This document shows, piece by piece, positions 37,076 to 45,989 of a stretch of 64,000 nt of DNA. Numbering within the stretch: the first letter of the stretch is position 1; each line of letters begins with the position of its first letter. Under the pieces are notes generated by a model. It had not been told where the DNA came from. It did not search any database and worked only from the letters and a program-made list of their open reading frames with translations. The DNA comes from Phormidesmis priestleyi BC1401 (GTDB lineage: Bacteria; Cyanobacteriota; Cyanobacteriia; Leptolyngbyales; Leptolyngbyaceae): positions 1 to 64,000 of the forward strand of contig NZ_LXYR01000025.1 in NCBI RefSeq assembly GCF_001650195.1. The letters are read 5' to 3'. The position numbers and the translations under genes are program-made.

Positions 37076-38377
37076 ATGCAATCTGATTCGAGTTCATCGC
37101 TTAACACCTTACTGACCACAATGGAACCAGACTCTCTCGCGTTAAGTGCGAGTTCGACGGTTGGATATCCGACTCTTGAGCCTGCTGTCAAAGCGGCAAA
37201 TGGAATGGGATACGCCAGTGAGTATCGGGGTCGCTTTCCCTACGACGCGGCTCGATCGCCCGAACAAGAGCAAAAAATCGATGGGTTTCGGCAAACGCTA
37301 GAACGGCATCGCGGCGATCGTCAAGTTGTGATTTTGCAAGACTTTCCCGATCCCGATGCGCTCTCTTCCGCGTGGACTTATAAACTTATCGCCCAAAAAT
37401 ATGATATTCAGTGCGATATCGTCTATGCAGGAACGCTCAGTCACCAAGAAAATATTGCGCTCGTCAAGCTCACCGGGTTGCCGCTTCAACGCTGGACGGT
37501 GCAGTCGCTGAAGACGAAAGATCTGTCTCTCTATAAAGGCTGCGTGTTCATCGACAATCAGGGAACCACGAGCCAGCTATTTGCATCGATGCGGCAGGCT
37601 GGAGTGCCGATCGCGGTTGTCATCGACCATCACAGTATGCAAGAGGACATGAAGGCGGAATTTATCGATATCCGTCCTCACACTCGTGCGACCGCTACGA
37701 TATTGACGCAATACCTACAGTCTGGGCTGCTAAAGCTCGACAATAATCTGACTGAACACGTCAAATGTGCGACTTCGCTGATGCACGGGTTGCGATCAGA
37801 CACCAACCGTCTGATGCAGGCTCAAGAAGAAGATTTCTTAGCAGCCGCCTATCTGAGTCGATTTTATGACGCTCAGTTGCTTAACGCGGTGCTGCAATCG
37901 GCTCGATCGAAGCAAGTCATGGACGTGATCGAGCGATCGCTCAAAAATCGCACGATTCACAACAACTTCTCGATCGCGGGTGTGGGCTATCTGCGCTATG
38001 ACGATCGCGACGCGATCCCCCAAGCCGCCGATTTCTTAGTCACTGAAGAAAATGTCCATACCGCCGTCGTTTATGGCATCGTTCACGATGAAGATGAAGA
38101 ACTAGAGGTAGTCGTCGGTTCGCTCAGAACGAATAAGCTTACCCTTGATCCCGACGAGTTTATCAAAGAAGCTTTTGGGCAAGACGCTCAAGGGCGCTTT
38201 TTTGGCGGCGGACGACTGCAGGCAGGCGGGTTCGAGATTCCGATGGGCTTTTTGTCTGGCTTTACCGAAAACAGCGATTACGCCAAGATGAAGTGGAGCG
38301 TTCATGATGCCCAAGTCAAACAAAAACTGCTGCACTTGGTCAATCCTGAGCAAAACTATCCCAAAGGCGTGAATTAA
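37076..38377 (+). CDS. DHH/DHHA1 phosphoesterase (NrnA-type oligoribonuclease/pAp phosphatase-like)
   Basis: The start is set at ATG 37076 (MQSDSSSSLNTLLTTMEPDS), giving 433 aa; the open frame reaches 36899. The DHH core includes VVILQDFPDPDALSSAW, FIDNQGTTSQLFASM and VIDHHSMQEDM, which carry the metal ligands. The C terminus has GRFFGGGRLQAGGFEIPMG, the DHHA1 signature. NrnA-type enzymes degrade short oligonucleotides and pAp. It ends just before a strong hairpin that abuts the next gene. Confidence 0.85.
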   Translation: MQSDSSSSLNTLLTTMEPDSLALSASSTVGYPTLEPAVKAANGMGYASEYRGRFPYDAARSPEQEQKIDGFRQTLERHRGDRQVVILQDFPDPDALSSAWTYKLIAQKYDIQCDIVYAGTLSHQENIALVKLTGLPLQRWTVQSLKTKDLSLYKGCVFIDNQGTTSQLFASMRQAGVPIAVVIDHHSMQEDMKAEFIDIRPHTRATATILTQYLQSGLLKLDNNLTEHVKCATSLMHGLRSDTNRLMQAQEEDFLAAAYLSRFYDAQLLNAVLQSARSKQVMDVIERSLKNRTIHNNFSIAGVGYLRYDDRDAIPQAADFLVTEENVHTAVVYGIVHDEDEELEVVVGSLRTNKLTLDPDEFIKEAFGQDAQGRFFGGGRLQAGGFEIPMGFLSGFTENSDYAKMKWSVHDAQVKQKLLHLVNPEQNYPKGVN

Positions 38378-38387
38378 ATCATCCGTG

Positions 38388-38427
38388 AAAAGGGTAGAAC
38401 GGAAGGGAGAGCGTTCTACCCTTTTTT
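38388..38427 (+). terminator. Intrinsic terminator abutting the sixA start codon
   Basis: AAAAGGGTAGAACG (38388-38401) pairs with CGTTCTACCCTTTT (38412-38425) around a 10-nt loop, with TTTTTT at 38422-38427. The next base opens the ATG of sixA at 38428. Confidence 0.85.
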
Positions 38428-38928
38428 ATGGCAACTTTTAATCTGTATTTGATCCGTCACGGCTTGGCAGGGCAGCACGGCGACTATGACAACGATGCCG
38501 ATCGTCCTTTAACCGATGAAGGCAAGCGCAAAACTCAGCAAGTCGCTCAACGATTGGCTGAGTTGGACTTGAAGTTTGATCTAATCTTGACGAGTCCTTT
38601 AGTTCGGGCAAAGCAAACGGCTGCCATTCTCAAAGACGCTGGGCTAACCAAACATCTCGAAGACGCTGCCTATCTCGCTCCGGGTGGCAACATTCAAGAC
38701 TGGGTGAATTGGCTAGAAGGCTGGAAAGAATCTGAAAAGTCGCTCGCACTGGTGGGTCATGAGCCAGATTTGAGTGCTTGGGCTGAGATTTTGATCTGGG
38801 GTGAATCTCAAGGAAAATTCACTTTAAAAAAAGCGGGCGCGATCGGGCTAACTCTTCCTCTATCCGGGTCGCCCATCTCAAACAGCCAGCTATTTTGGCT
38901 CACTCTCCCTCGATTTTTCATCGCTTAA
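38428..38928 (+). CDS. sixA: SixA-type phosphohistidine phosphatase
   Basis: The protein begins MATFNLYLIRHGLAGQ, with the RHG catalytic motif, and has LTSPLVRAKQTA and LVGHEPDLSAW, where the second catalytic histidine sits. SixA removes phosphate from phosphohistidine on histidine-phosphotransfer domains. 166 aa is usual. The start codon directly follows the terminator, without space for a ribosome-binding site; a leaderless transcript or a start inside the hairpin-bearing leader is possible. No later ATG precedes the RHG motif. Confidence 0.85.
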   Translation: MATFNLYLIRHGLAGQHGDYDNDADRPLTDEGKRKTQQVAQRLAELDLKFDLILTSPLVRAKQTAAILKDAGLTKHLEDAAYLAPGGNIQDWVNWLEGWKESEKSLALVGHEPDLSAWAEILIWGESQGKFTLKKAGAIGLTLPLSGSPISNSQLFWLTLPRFFIA

Positions 38929-39017
38929 AAACTCTTCACGAAATTTAGAACTGATGTCACAGCAGACTCCGGTAGAATTATTTATATTAAGTGTTCTAAG
39001 TAATTCTTAAATCCAAG

Positions 39018-39986
39018 ATGATCTCTTTGCCCTCACACCATTCACCTTTGTCATCAGAGGTTCAAGGCATCTTGGCTCCGCACGGAATTGGGTATCGGAT
39101 CAAACTGCTCTCCCAGCTATCAGGGCGCAAATTTCAAGAACGTCTTGATCCCTTTGGGTTAACGCCCTTTCACTGGGTTGTGCTTTGCTGTCTCTGGCAA
39201 GAAGACGGACTGGCAACGTCTGTGCTGGGCGATCGACTACAGCAAGTGGGCGGCACTCTCACCGGGGTGCTCGATCGCATGGCAGAGCGCAATTTGATTC
39301 GCCGTACACGAGATGCTCACGATCGGCGGGTTTGGCGGATTTGGCTCACTGATGAGGGTCGCAAATTGCAGGATACCTTGCCCCCGATCGCGATCGAACT
39401 GCGGGAAGTCGCTTTGCAAGGCATCTCCTATGCTGATCGAGATCGGCTGTCTCAACTCCTCGATCGGATGCTGATTAACAGGCAGCGATTTACGCTTCCC
39501 ATCTCTGAAAAGTCGCTAGGCTCGATCGAATTAGACGTGACCGAATCGAGGCGAGGCTGGCAAGAGATTTTGGCTCCCTATAGCTTGGGCTATCGCATCA
39601 AACTATTAGCTCAACTGCTGACCCGCACTTTTCAAGAGAATTTAGAGCCGATCGGGTTAACGCCATTTCATTGGATTGTGCTCTGCTGTCTCTGGCAAGA
39701 AGACGGGCTAGCAACCTCAAATATTAGCGATCAGCTTCAGCAAGTAGGCGGCACGTTAACGGGAGTGCTCGATCGCATGGCAGAACGAAATCTAATTCGC
39801 CGCGAACGAGACTCTCACGATCGCCGCGTTTGGCGAATCTGGCTGACCGATGCAGGACAAGAACTCAGCCAAGTGCTGCCGCCGATCGCCCTTAAAGTCA
39901 TGCAAGAAACCATGCAGGGAATTTCTGCATCCGAGCAAGAGCAGTTTTCACAGTGGATCAACGAGTCGAGCGAGAATCTCACTTAG
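39018..39986 (+). CDS. Tandem-duplicated MarR-family regulator
   Basis: Two full MarR-type winged-helix domains in one 322-aa chain: residues about 18-152 and 184-318. The copies are very similar, sharing GYRIKLL, LTPFHW, VLCCLWQEDGLATS and LQQVGGTLTGVLDRMAERNLIRR. MarR proteins normally bind DNA as homodimers, so one chain could act as a covalent dimer. The target and ligand are unknown. It is monocistronic; no divergent partner gene. Confidence 0.88.
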   Translation: MISLPSHHSPLSSEVQGILAPHGIGYRIKLLSQLSGRKFQERLDPFGLTPFHWVVLCCLWQEDGLATSVLGDRLQQVGGTLTGVLDRMAERNLIRRTRDAHDRRVWRIWLTDEGRKLQDTLPPIAIELREVALQGISYADRDRLSQLLDRMLINRQRFTLPISEKSLGSIELDVTESRRGWQEILAPYSLGYRIKLLAQLLTRTFQENLEPIGLTPFHWIVLCCLWQEDGLATSNISDQLQQVGGTLTGVLDRMAERNLIRRERDSHDRRVWRIWLTDAGQELSQVLPPIALKVMQETMQGISASEQEQFSQWINESSENLT

Positions 39987-40087
39987 GATCGTGAATTAAA
40001 TAAGCTGTAAAACTTGTAGGCAGCTTCTGCCCTCCTCACGAAGGGTTGGCGAGAGCAGAAAATTGCACCTTAATGAATCCACGTTCC

Positions 40088-41668
40088 TTAACGACCCGCT
40101 AAGTCTCCGATAATTTTGGGTTTGAGCTTTTCAAACTCCCCTTTGAGAACCTCTTTGCTGAGAGCGGGGTTTCCAATCGACCTCCAATTCTGGCTGTCTA
40201 CAGTCCACGTTTGAAGTTGAGAGAGTTGAGAATCATTGAGCGCCATCGGCATCACATAGGCACAGTGCTGCGGGTCTTCGAGGGCGAAAAACAAAACGTG
40301 ATATTGCTTACGCTCGACCAACAGGCGGATAATTTGCTGCCCTTGAGCCGACTTTAAATCTAGATAGCAACGCAGCCAACGCGGATCTGCTTCTTTATGG
40401 TGAAGCTGGTTATAAAGGGCAGTCATCCACAGCAGCATTGGGTGTGGAGACATGCAGCACAAAAAGTTTTTATAGAGTTTGTTATAAAGCTTGCCTAACT
40501 GAAGGTTTTCGATCTCCTGCTGGTGCAGCATCACCCAGACGGTTGCGATTTCTTCTCGCCTAGTTTTCAACACATGAGGAAAGACAATCTGAGCGATGGG
40601 CTTATCTTGAGGCCAAGTCGTCAGTTGACACGCTTCATCGGGTGAAAGCGCTTCAGGATCTCGCGCTGGAGCTGCCACTGGTCGCCTTAGCAACGCTTCC
40701 CCAATGCGGTGACTGATTTGACGAGTCGCGTTATAGCGTTGCTCTAATGGTTCTAGTGCTCTTAACACTTCGCCCACGGTCTGCGGACGATCGTTGGCTG
40801 ATTTTGCCAGACAGCTCATCACCAGGCTCTCTAAAACTTTGGGAACCTTTAAATCAGGATTGACCGCTTCAAAACTGCGCGGCACCTGGAAGTGATGAGT
40901 TTTATACCAACTGCCGAAGGAATGGGTTTCCGCTTGCAGCGGCATCTTGCCCGTGAGCATCTCAAACAGCATCACCCCCAGACTATAGATGTCCGATCGA
41001 GAATCTAGCTCTTTTCCCTCCATCTGCTCAGGAGACGAATAGGCGAGAGTGCCCATAAATGAACTGGTCTGATTAGCATCGGCTTGCAGAATTTTGGCAA
41101 TGCCAAAGTCTAAAATCTTAACCAGCTCACCCCAGCTAGGGTCTTGGCTGACGAGAATATTACTGGGCTTGACATCGCGATGGATGATTGGATAAACCGA
41201 GCCATCGATCGCGATTCCTTGATGGGCGCACTGAAGCCCCTGGCAAATCTGACGGGCAGTGCTGAGAAACCTGGGTAGCGGCAGGTTTTGAGTCGTGATC
41301 ACTTCGCTGAGGCTGTGACCCTGCAAATATTCCATCACATAAAAGGGCACCCCCTCGTCGTTGACTCCATAGTCCATCACGCGAATGATGTGCATACTCT
41401 TGGTGCTGAGCAGCGCAGAGGTGCGAGCTTCACTGCGAAAGCGATCGCGCATTCTCGGAGTCAGCAAAGTCTGTGCTAAAAACTTGACAGCGACGATGAC
41501 TCCGCCCAGCAACACATCTTCAGCTCGATAAACCTGCCCCATTGCGCCGCGACCTATCAACTCCATTAGCCGATAGCGATTGGTCAATAGGGATTCGCTT
41601 TTAGAGTCTGCCATTGAAGGTGAACGATTCTGCACAGGGGGAAGGGGAATGCTAGGTTTGCCCGCCAA
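40088..41668 (-). CDS. Serine/threonine protein kinase
   Basis: The kinase domain covers residues about 28-310: IGRGAMGQVYRAED (glycine loop), IVAVKFL (lysine), IHRDVKPSNILV (catalytic loop), ILDFGIAK and APE-like SSPEQ. The C-terminal 200 residues have no obvious motif. Start at 41668 or, with less sequence, at the ATG giving MADSKSESLLTNRYRL at 41614. No transmembrane helix is seen, so it is cytosolic. Confidence 0.88.
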   Translation of the reverse strand: MAGKPSIPLPPVQNRSPSMADSKSESLLTNRYRLMELIGRGAMGQVYRAEDVLLGGVIVAVKFLAQTLLTPRMRDRFRSEARTSALLSTKSMHIIRVMDYGVNDEGVPFYVMEYLQGHSLSEVITTQNLPLPRFLSTARQICQGLQCAHQGIAIDGSVYPIIHRDVKPSNILVSQDPSWGELVKILDFGIAKILQADANQTSSFMGTLAYSSPEQMEGKELDSRSDIYSLGVMLFEMLTGKMPLQAETHSFGSWYKTHHFQVPRSFEAVNPDLKVPKVLESLVMSCLAKSANDRPQTVGEVLRALEPLEQRYNATRQISHRIGEALLRRPVAAPARDPEALSPDEACQLTTWPQDKPIAQIVFPHVLKTRREEIATVWVMLHQQEIENLQLGKLYNKLYKNFLCCMSPHPMLLWMTALYNQLHHKEADPRWLRCYLDLKSAQGQQIIRLLVERKQYHVLFFALEDPQHCAYVMPMALNDSQLSQLQTWTVDSQNWRSIGNPALSKEVLKGEFEKLKPKIIGDLAGR

Positions 41669-41794
41669 ACTTAGTCTGCTACTCTATTGTAGAGTTTAAG
41701 TTTTCAATCAATCAGACTAAATTAGTCGTAAAGAATGATACCGATTGGTAGCTTCAATTATGGACACTTTAAACCCTAAAGTAACGAGAGACGG

Positions 41795-42241
41795 CTACTC
41801 TAGCTGTCGTTCTAGGGTTGCTTCCATTGCGCTGGTTAAGTAGTGCCCTGAGAGAATGCCGCTTGAAAGATAGTATTTATTATCGTCGAGGCGCACCATC
41901 GTCTCAAAGCCACTGCGGCGTTGACGATCGCCTAGCACCCAATAGCGCTGCACGATCGAGTCAGGGGCGACCCATCCTTCTCCTTCGACGCGACCCAATA
42001 GACTGTGTTGCAGCACAAAGCTGTAGCGGCGCTCTCCAGAGTCTAATCGCCCCTTGTATTGAAAGCTAATTTCTTCTCGATCGGTGTTGGGAAAAACCAG
42101 TTTTGTCACCATTGTAAACCAGTCATCGCGGCTCCAAGCGACCAGTATTTTGCCTTTGACGGTGATGGGCAAGCCGTGACGTTCTAACCAGCTTCCGTGA
42201 AGGGTCCACCGTCCTGGTTCTATTAAAAAGGTGTGGGTCAC
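41795..42241 (-). CDS. Conserved hypothetical protein, probably a beta-barrel
   Basis: The 148-aa protein contains many short beta-strand-like segments (TFLIEPGRWTLHGSWLE, ISFQYKGRLDSGERRYSFVL, IVQRYWVLGDR), consistent with a lipocalin-like or CpcT/CpeS-like barrel. I cannot name the family. A small soluble protein with no signal peptide. It is flanked by gaps of about 100 bp from the kinase and anmK. Confidence 0.65.
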   Translation of the reverse strand: MTHTFLIEPGRWTLHGSWLERHGLPITVKGKILVAWSRDDWFTMVTKLVFPNTDREEISFQYKGRLDSGERRYSFVLQHSLLGRVEGEGWVAPDSIVQRYWVLGDRQRRSGFETMVRLDDNKYYLSSGILSGHYLTSAMEATLERQLE

Positions 42242-42341
42242 AGTGCCATTCCTTGCGTCATTGAGACCAACTAGATGGCTGGCAGATTTTGGGGTCTAGT
42301 GAGATTATGCCCAAAGGCGAGCCAGCGGCTCTAATGGCACT

Positions 42342-43520
42342 TTATGCTATCACGCGGGAGTTTTTGTGAGCGTAGTTGATTTCCCCTAAAAGTGCCGCTT
42401 TTGATGCACCCGTAGCCTCAGGGGAGTTACCAGGAATCTTGCGATGTCTCCAGTAGGCTAACACTGCAAAGGCGATCGCTTCTTTAAAGTCTGCATTTAA
42501 ACCTACTTCATCAGTGGTCATTGCAGGAATATTACTGAGTAGGTTCTGTATTCTTTGTTTTAAGTATAGGTTGCGACTGCCGCCACCGCAGAGCAGAACT
42601 TGGTCGGGCATCTGAGGCAGAAACGATCGGTAACTGTGAACGATCGACGCAGCCGTCAGTTCTGTTAAAGTCGCCAACATATCGGCAGAACTGAGCCGAT
42701 AAGCAACGGCATCCGCAAGACAGGTTTGCAGATAGTCCGATCCAAAATGCTCTCGCCCCGTGGATTTGGGAGGCAGTTGTTGGAAAAAGTCTTGCTGAAG
42801 CCAGCGATCGACCAAAGCTTGACACGGCTGCCCGGTGGCTGCCCAAGCGCCGTTTTGGTCATAGGTTTTTGACCCATTCGAGAACTGCTGAACGGCGAGA
42901 TCGAGCAGCACGTTTCCAGGTCCGGTGTCCCAGCCGAGAATCTTTTGGGAGTGAGGCGCGGAGGTTGCGGGCAGATAAGCTAGGTTGCCGATGCCGCCAA
43001 TGTTTTGAACACAGCGACTGTAGATGGGATGGCTCAGTAGGGCGGCATCAACGGGCGGAACGAGTGGGGCACCTTGCCCTCCGATCGCGATGTCTGCAAC
43101 TCGAAAATTGCTGACGGTTGTGATATCTGTTTTATCGGCGATCGTGGCACCTCGACCTAACTGAAGGCTATATCCTAATTGAGCCTCCATCCTTCCGTTC
43201 TCATCTTTTTCTCTCGGTCTGTGATAAACGGTCTGCCCGTGAGAGCCAATCAACTCCGCGATCGGGTGCCCAGTTTGAATCGATAATGCGGCTTGAGAAA
43301 ATTGAGCGGCGATCGCGTCATCCAACTCCGCAAAGTCTGCCATTGACAGAGCCGCCCCGCTACAGACCGAAAGGATTTTTTCTCTCAGGTTAGGGGGATA
43401 GGGATAGGTTTCTCCTGCCAAAAGCTGAACGGTGAGATCGTGGACGGTGCCTGAGATTTCAACCAGAGCCGCATCGATTCCATCGACAGAAGTGCCGCTG
43501 ATTAGACCAATTACCCGCAT
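42342..43520 (-). CDS. anmK: Anhydro-N-acetylmuramic acid kinase
   Basis: AnmK converts anhydroMurNAc from recycled peptidoglycan to MurNAc-6-phosphate. The 392-aa protein starts [20 protein letters not shown], the family signature, and has [33 protein letters not shown] and [12 protein letters not shown]. Regular length. Confidence 0.93.
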   Translation of the reverse strand: MRVIGLISGTSVDGIDAALVEISGTVHDLTVQLLAGETYPYPPNLREKILSVCSGAALSMADFAELDDAIAAQFSQAALSIQTGHPIAELIGSHGQTVYHRPREKDENGRMEAQLGYSLQLGRGATIADKTDITTVSNFRVADIAIGGQGAPLVPPVDAALLSHPIYSRCVQNIGGIGNLAYLPATSAPHSQKILGWDTGPGNVLLDLAVQQFSNGSKTYDQNGAWAATGQPCQALVDRWLQQDFFQQLPPKSTGREHFGSDYLQTCLADAVAYRLSSADMLATLTELTAASIVHSYRSFLPQMPDQVLLCGGGSRNLYLKQRIQNLLSNIPAMTTDEVGLNADFKEAIAFAVLAYWRHRKIPGNSPEATGASKAALLGEINYAHKNSRVIA

Positions 43521-43586
43521 CGATTGTTGTCTCCTTGCTTGAATGCTAGTGCGATTTTTGGCGTTGCTGAATAGAACTATGAATGA

Positions 43587-43669
43587 CCCTCACCCCCAAC
43601 CCCTCTCCCGCAGGAGAGGAGAGCTAGAAATCCTGTTCCCTCTCCTGCGGGAGAGGGCTAGGGTGAGGG
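43587..43669. repeat. Interspersed inverted repeat (CTCACCCCCAACCCCTCTCCC type)
   Basis: Two arms, CCTCTCCCGCAGGAGAGG and CCCTCTCCTGCGGGAGAGGG, are followed by GGTGAGGG and preceded by CCCTCACCC, giving a large foldback. It overlaps the 3' end of the ABC ATPase gene at 43658, which takes its stop codon from the repeat. Confidence 0.8.
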
Positions 43670-44431
43670 CAAATTCTTTGATTCACAGCCAGATTCAGCA
43701 ACGCCCGATTTTCCTGCGCCGAGATAGAGTTCTCCCACTTTGGGATTGTCGAGCAGATCAGCCCCGCGACCCTCAAAACGATCGCGTCCCGCTTCTAAAA
43801 CATAGCCTCGGTCTGCCATCTCTAGCGCTTTACGAGCATTTTGCTCGACTAGGACGATCGCCGTTCCGCTTTGGTTAATCTGCTGAATCTGCTCAAAGAC
43901 GCTGTTGGCAAGAATCGGAGACAGCGCGGCTGAAGGCTCGTCTAGCAACAGCAAGCTGGGTTGCAGCATCAACGCTTTGCCCATTGCCAGCATTTGCCGT
44001 TCGCCTCCCGACAGCGTTCCGGCTCGCTGGCGACGACGATCGGCGAGGCGAGGAAACTTAGCAAAAATCTCGTCTTTGAGTGGCTGGAGCGAAACATCGC
44101 GGACAAACGCGCCCATTTCCAGGTTTTCTTCGACGGTGAGAGACGGGAAGACGTTGGAAATCTGCGGCACATAGCACATACCCTGTCGGACAATCTGATC
44201 GGATTTTAGCCCTGCAATGCTTTCGCCCTTAAAGACGATCGTGCCCTGATTAGGAGTCAGCAAGCCAAACACCGCCTTTGCCAGCGTCGATTTTCCGGCT
44301 CCGTTGGGACCAATAATCGCCACCAACTCGCCCGGATAAACCTTCATGCTGACCCCCTGCAAGATGTTTAGGTCTTTGATGTAGCCAGCGTAGACATTTT
44401 CAACTTCGAGCAGAGGGGCAGTGTTATTCAT
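43658..44431 (-). CDS. LivF/NatE-type branched-chain amino acid ABC transporter ATPase
   Basis: The 257-aa ATPase shows AIIGPNGAGKSTLAKAV (Walker A), LSGGERQMLAMGKALM (signature), and LLLLDEPSAALSP (Walker B). It corresponds to the LivF/NatE subunit, the second ATPase of amino acid importers. The C-terminal tail (SGVAESGCESKNLPSP) is derived partly from the repeat that provides the stop codon, so the natural end may have been replaced. Partner subunits are not in this window, so the substrate is not known. Located 12 bp from the ferredoxin gene. Confidence 0.88.
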   Translation of the reverse strand: MNNTAPLLEVENVYAGYIKDLNILQGVSMKVYPGELVAIIGPNGAGKSTLAKAVFGLLTPNQGTIVFKGESIAGLKSDQIVRQGMCYVPQISNVFPSLTVEENLEMGAFVRDVSLQPLKDEIFAKFPRLADRRRQRAGTLSGGERQMLAMGKALMLQPSLLLLDEPSAALSPILANSVFEQIQQINQSGTAIVLVEQNARKALEMADRGYVLEAGRDRFEGRGADLLDNPKVGELYLGAGKSGVAESGCESKNLPSP

Positions 44432-44442
44432 GATAAGCAGAG

Positions 44443-44670
44443 TTATTGGGGAGTGCTTTGCAGTTCCGGTCGTTCTTCGGGCACGATCGCGCCTTCAACC
44501 GGACAGACTTGCAGACAAATTCCACAGTCGATGCAGGTGGAGAAATCGATCCAATACCAATCGGTTCCTTTGGCGTTTTTGCTGGGACCTTCGTGAATGC
44601 ACGCAACGGGGCAGGCATCAACGCAATCTGCAACGCCTTCGCAAATGTTTGTAACGATCGTATGAGACAC
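44443..44670 (-). CDS. Bacterial-type 2[4Fe-4S] ferredoxin
   Basis: 75 aa with two cysteine clusters: VTNICEGVADCVDACPVACI near the N terminus and CIDCGICLQVCPVEGAI. Both halves match 4Fe-4S sites of small ferredoxins. It is a soluble electron carrier; the partner is unknown. It lies between hisZ and the LivF-like ATPase on the same strand. Confidence 0.9.
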   Translation of the reverse strand: MSHTIVTNICEGVADCVDACPVACIHEGPSKNAKGTDWYWIDFSTCIDCGICLQVCPVEGAIVPEERPELQSTPQ

Positions 44671-44723
44671 AGTAGTTGCTTCCTAAAAAATTGAGTGAGA
44701 GAATTCACTGAGAACGCTTTCTA

Positions 44724-45989
44724 TTATCGCGTCAGAATTTCATCAACCGGGGAGCCGTTGATATCCATCCAAACGATTTGGGCAATGCCACGACGACGGG
44801 CATAGTCTCGAATGGCTTCTCGACTGGTGCCGCTCAGATCGAGTTCGACCTGGAGCGGGTGGGTAGATTCTCGCAGCTTTTGGGCATGAGCAAAGGCGAT
44901 CGCGTGAGTTTGCGGAGTCTCTGACACGACTAACCAATCGCTGGCGGGGGTCTGGTCAGGCAGTTGCCCCGTAGGGAGCAGAATCTGGTGCAGTTGCTCC
45001 ATTTGCAGTGAGAACCCGATGCTCGGAATTGACTGTCCTTGAGGATGGAAAAGCCCTAAAAGCTGGTCATAGCGTCCGCCTTGACCCAAAACTTTTTGCC
45101 CCGATGCCGTCGTGCTGGTGACTTCAAACACGATTCCGGTGTAGTAGTCGAAGGTGCGAATCAGGCTTAAGTCGAGGATAATCGGCAGCGCGATCGTCGA
45201 ATCTCTCAACCGTAAATCGAGACTTTCTTGCAGCAGTTCGATCAACGATTTGAGGTTATTGACTGACTCTCGCTGTGTGTCATCGAGATCAAGACTGCTG
45301 ACTCGCTGAATCACATCGGCAGGTTTACCTCGCAAATCGAGCAGGAGGAGCGCCCGATCTTGCAATTCCGCCGAGAGTGGCAACGCCTCTAGCGCGAGTC
45401 GATCGAGTTGAGCAATAGCATAGCGGACTTTATCGCGCACATTTGCCGGGAAGGGAGAAAGGAGCGATCGCGTCAAACCCGCTTCCCCTAAAATCAGGCT
45501 CCAAGACGCATCAGATGAGCTTTTTAGCTGTCCCAATCCCAAATTATTCAAACAATCGATCAGCAATAAGAGAATTTCGGCATCGGCTAACAGCCCACCG
45601 CCGCCGAGCAGCTCAACGCCTGCCTGATAAAACTCCTGCTGACCACTGTGACTGCCTTCTTGGGCGCGACGAAACACGTTTGTGTTGTAGTAGAGCCGCT
45701 GAGGATAGGTTGCGCCAGCCATGCGAGTCACCGCAGTGCGAGCGATCGAAGCCGTCAGTTCGGGACGCAGCCCCAAAACTTCATCATCCAAATTGTTGAG
45801 TTGAATGACCGTCGATCGCTGAATTGCACCCCCTGCCATCAACGTGTCGAGCCGTTCTAGCGTCGAGGTGATGATCCGGTGATAGCCCCAGCGATGAAAG
45901 ACTTGCTGTAGCCGCTCTTCAATCCAGCGTTTTTGCGTGACATCCAAAGGCAATAAATCTCTGGCACCTGCTGGAGGTTGATAAACCAT
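44724..45989 (-). CDS. hisZ: ATP phosphoribosyltransferase regulatory subunit
   Basis: The protein resembles histidyl-tRNA synthetase but lacks its catalytic set; HisZ pairs with short HisG in the first step of histidine synthesis. The start MVYQPPAGARDLLPLDVTQ and the segments LGLRPELTASIARTAV and YYTGIVFEV match cyanobacterial HisZ. Its start ATG overlaps the stop of the upstream J-domain gene (TAATG). 421 aa. Confidence 0.9.
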   Translation of the reverse strand: MVYQPPAGARDLLPLDVTQKRWIEERLQQVFHRWGYHRIITSTLERLDTLMAGGAIQRSTVIQLNNLDDEVLGLRPELTASIARTAVTRMAGATYPQRLYYNTNVFRRAQEGSHSGQQEFYQAGVELLGGGGLLADAEILLLLIDCLNNLGLGQLKSSSDASWSLILGEAGLTRSLLSPFPANVRDKVRYAIAQLDRLALEALPLSAELQDRALLLLDLRGKPADVIQRVSSLDLDDTQRESVNNLKSLIELLQESLDLRLRDSTIALPIILDLSLIRTFDYYTGIVFEVTSTTASGQKVLGQGGRYDQLLGLFHPQGQSIPSIGFSLQMEQLHQILLPTGQLPDQTPASDWLVVSETPQTHAIAFAHAQKLRESTHPLQVELDLSGTSREAIRDYARRRGIAQIVWMDINGSPVDEILTR

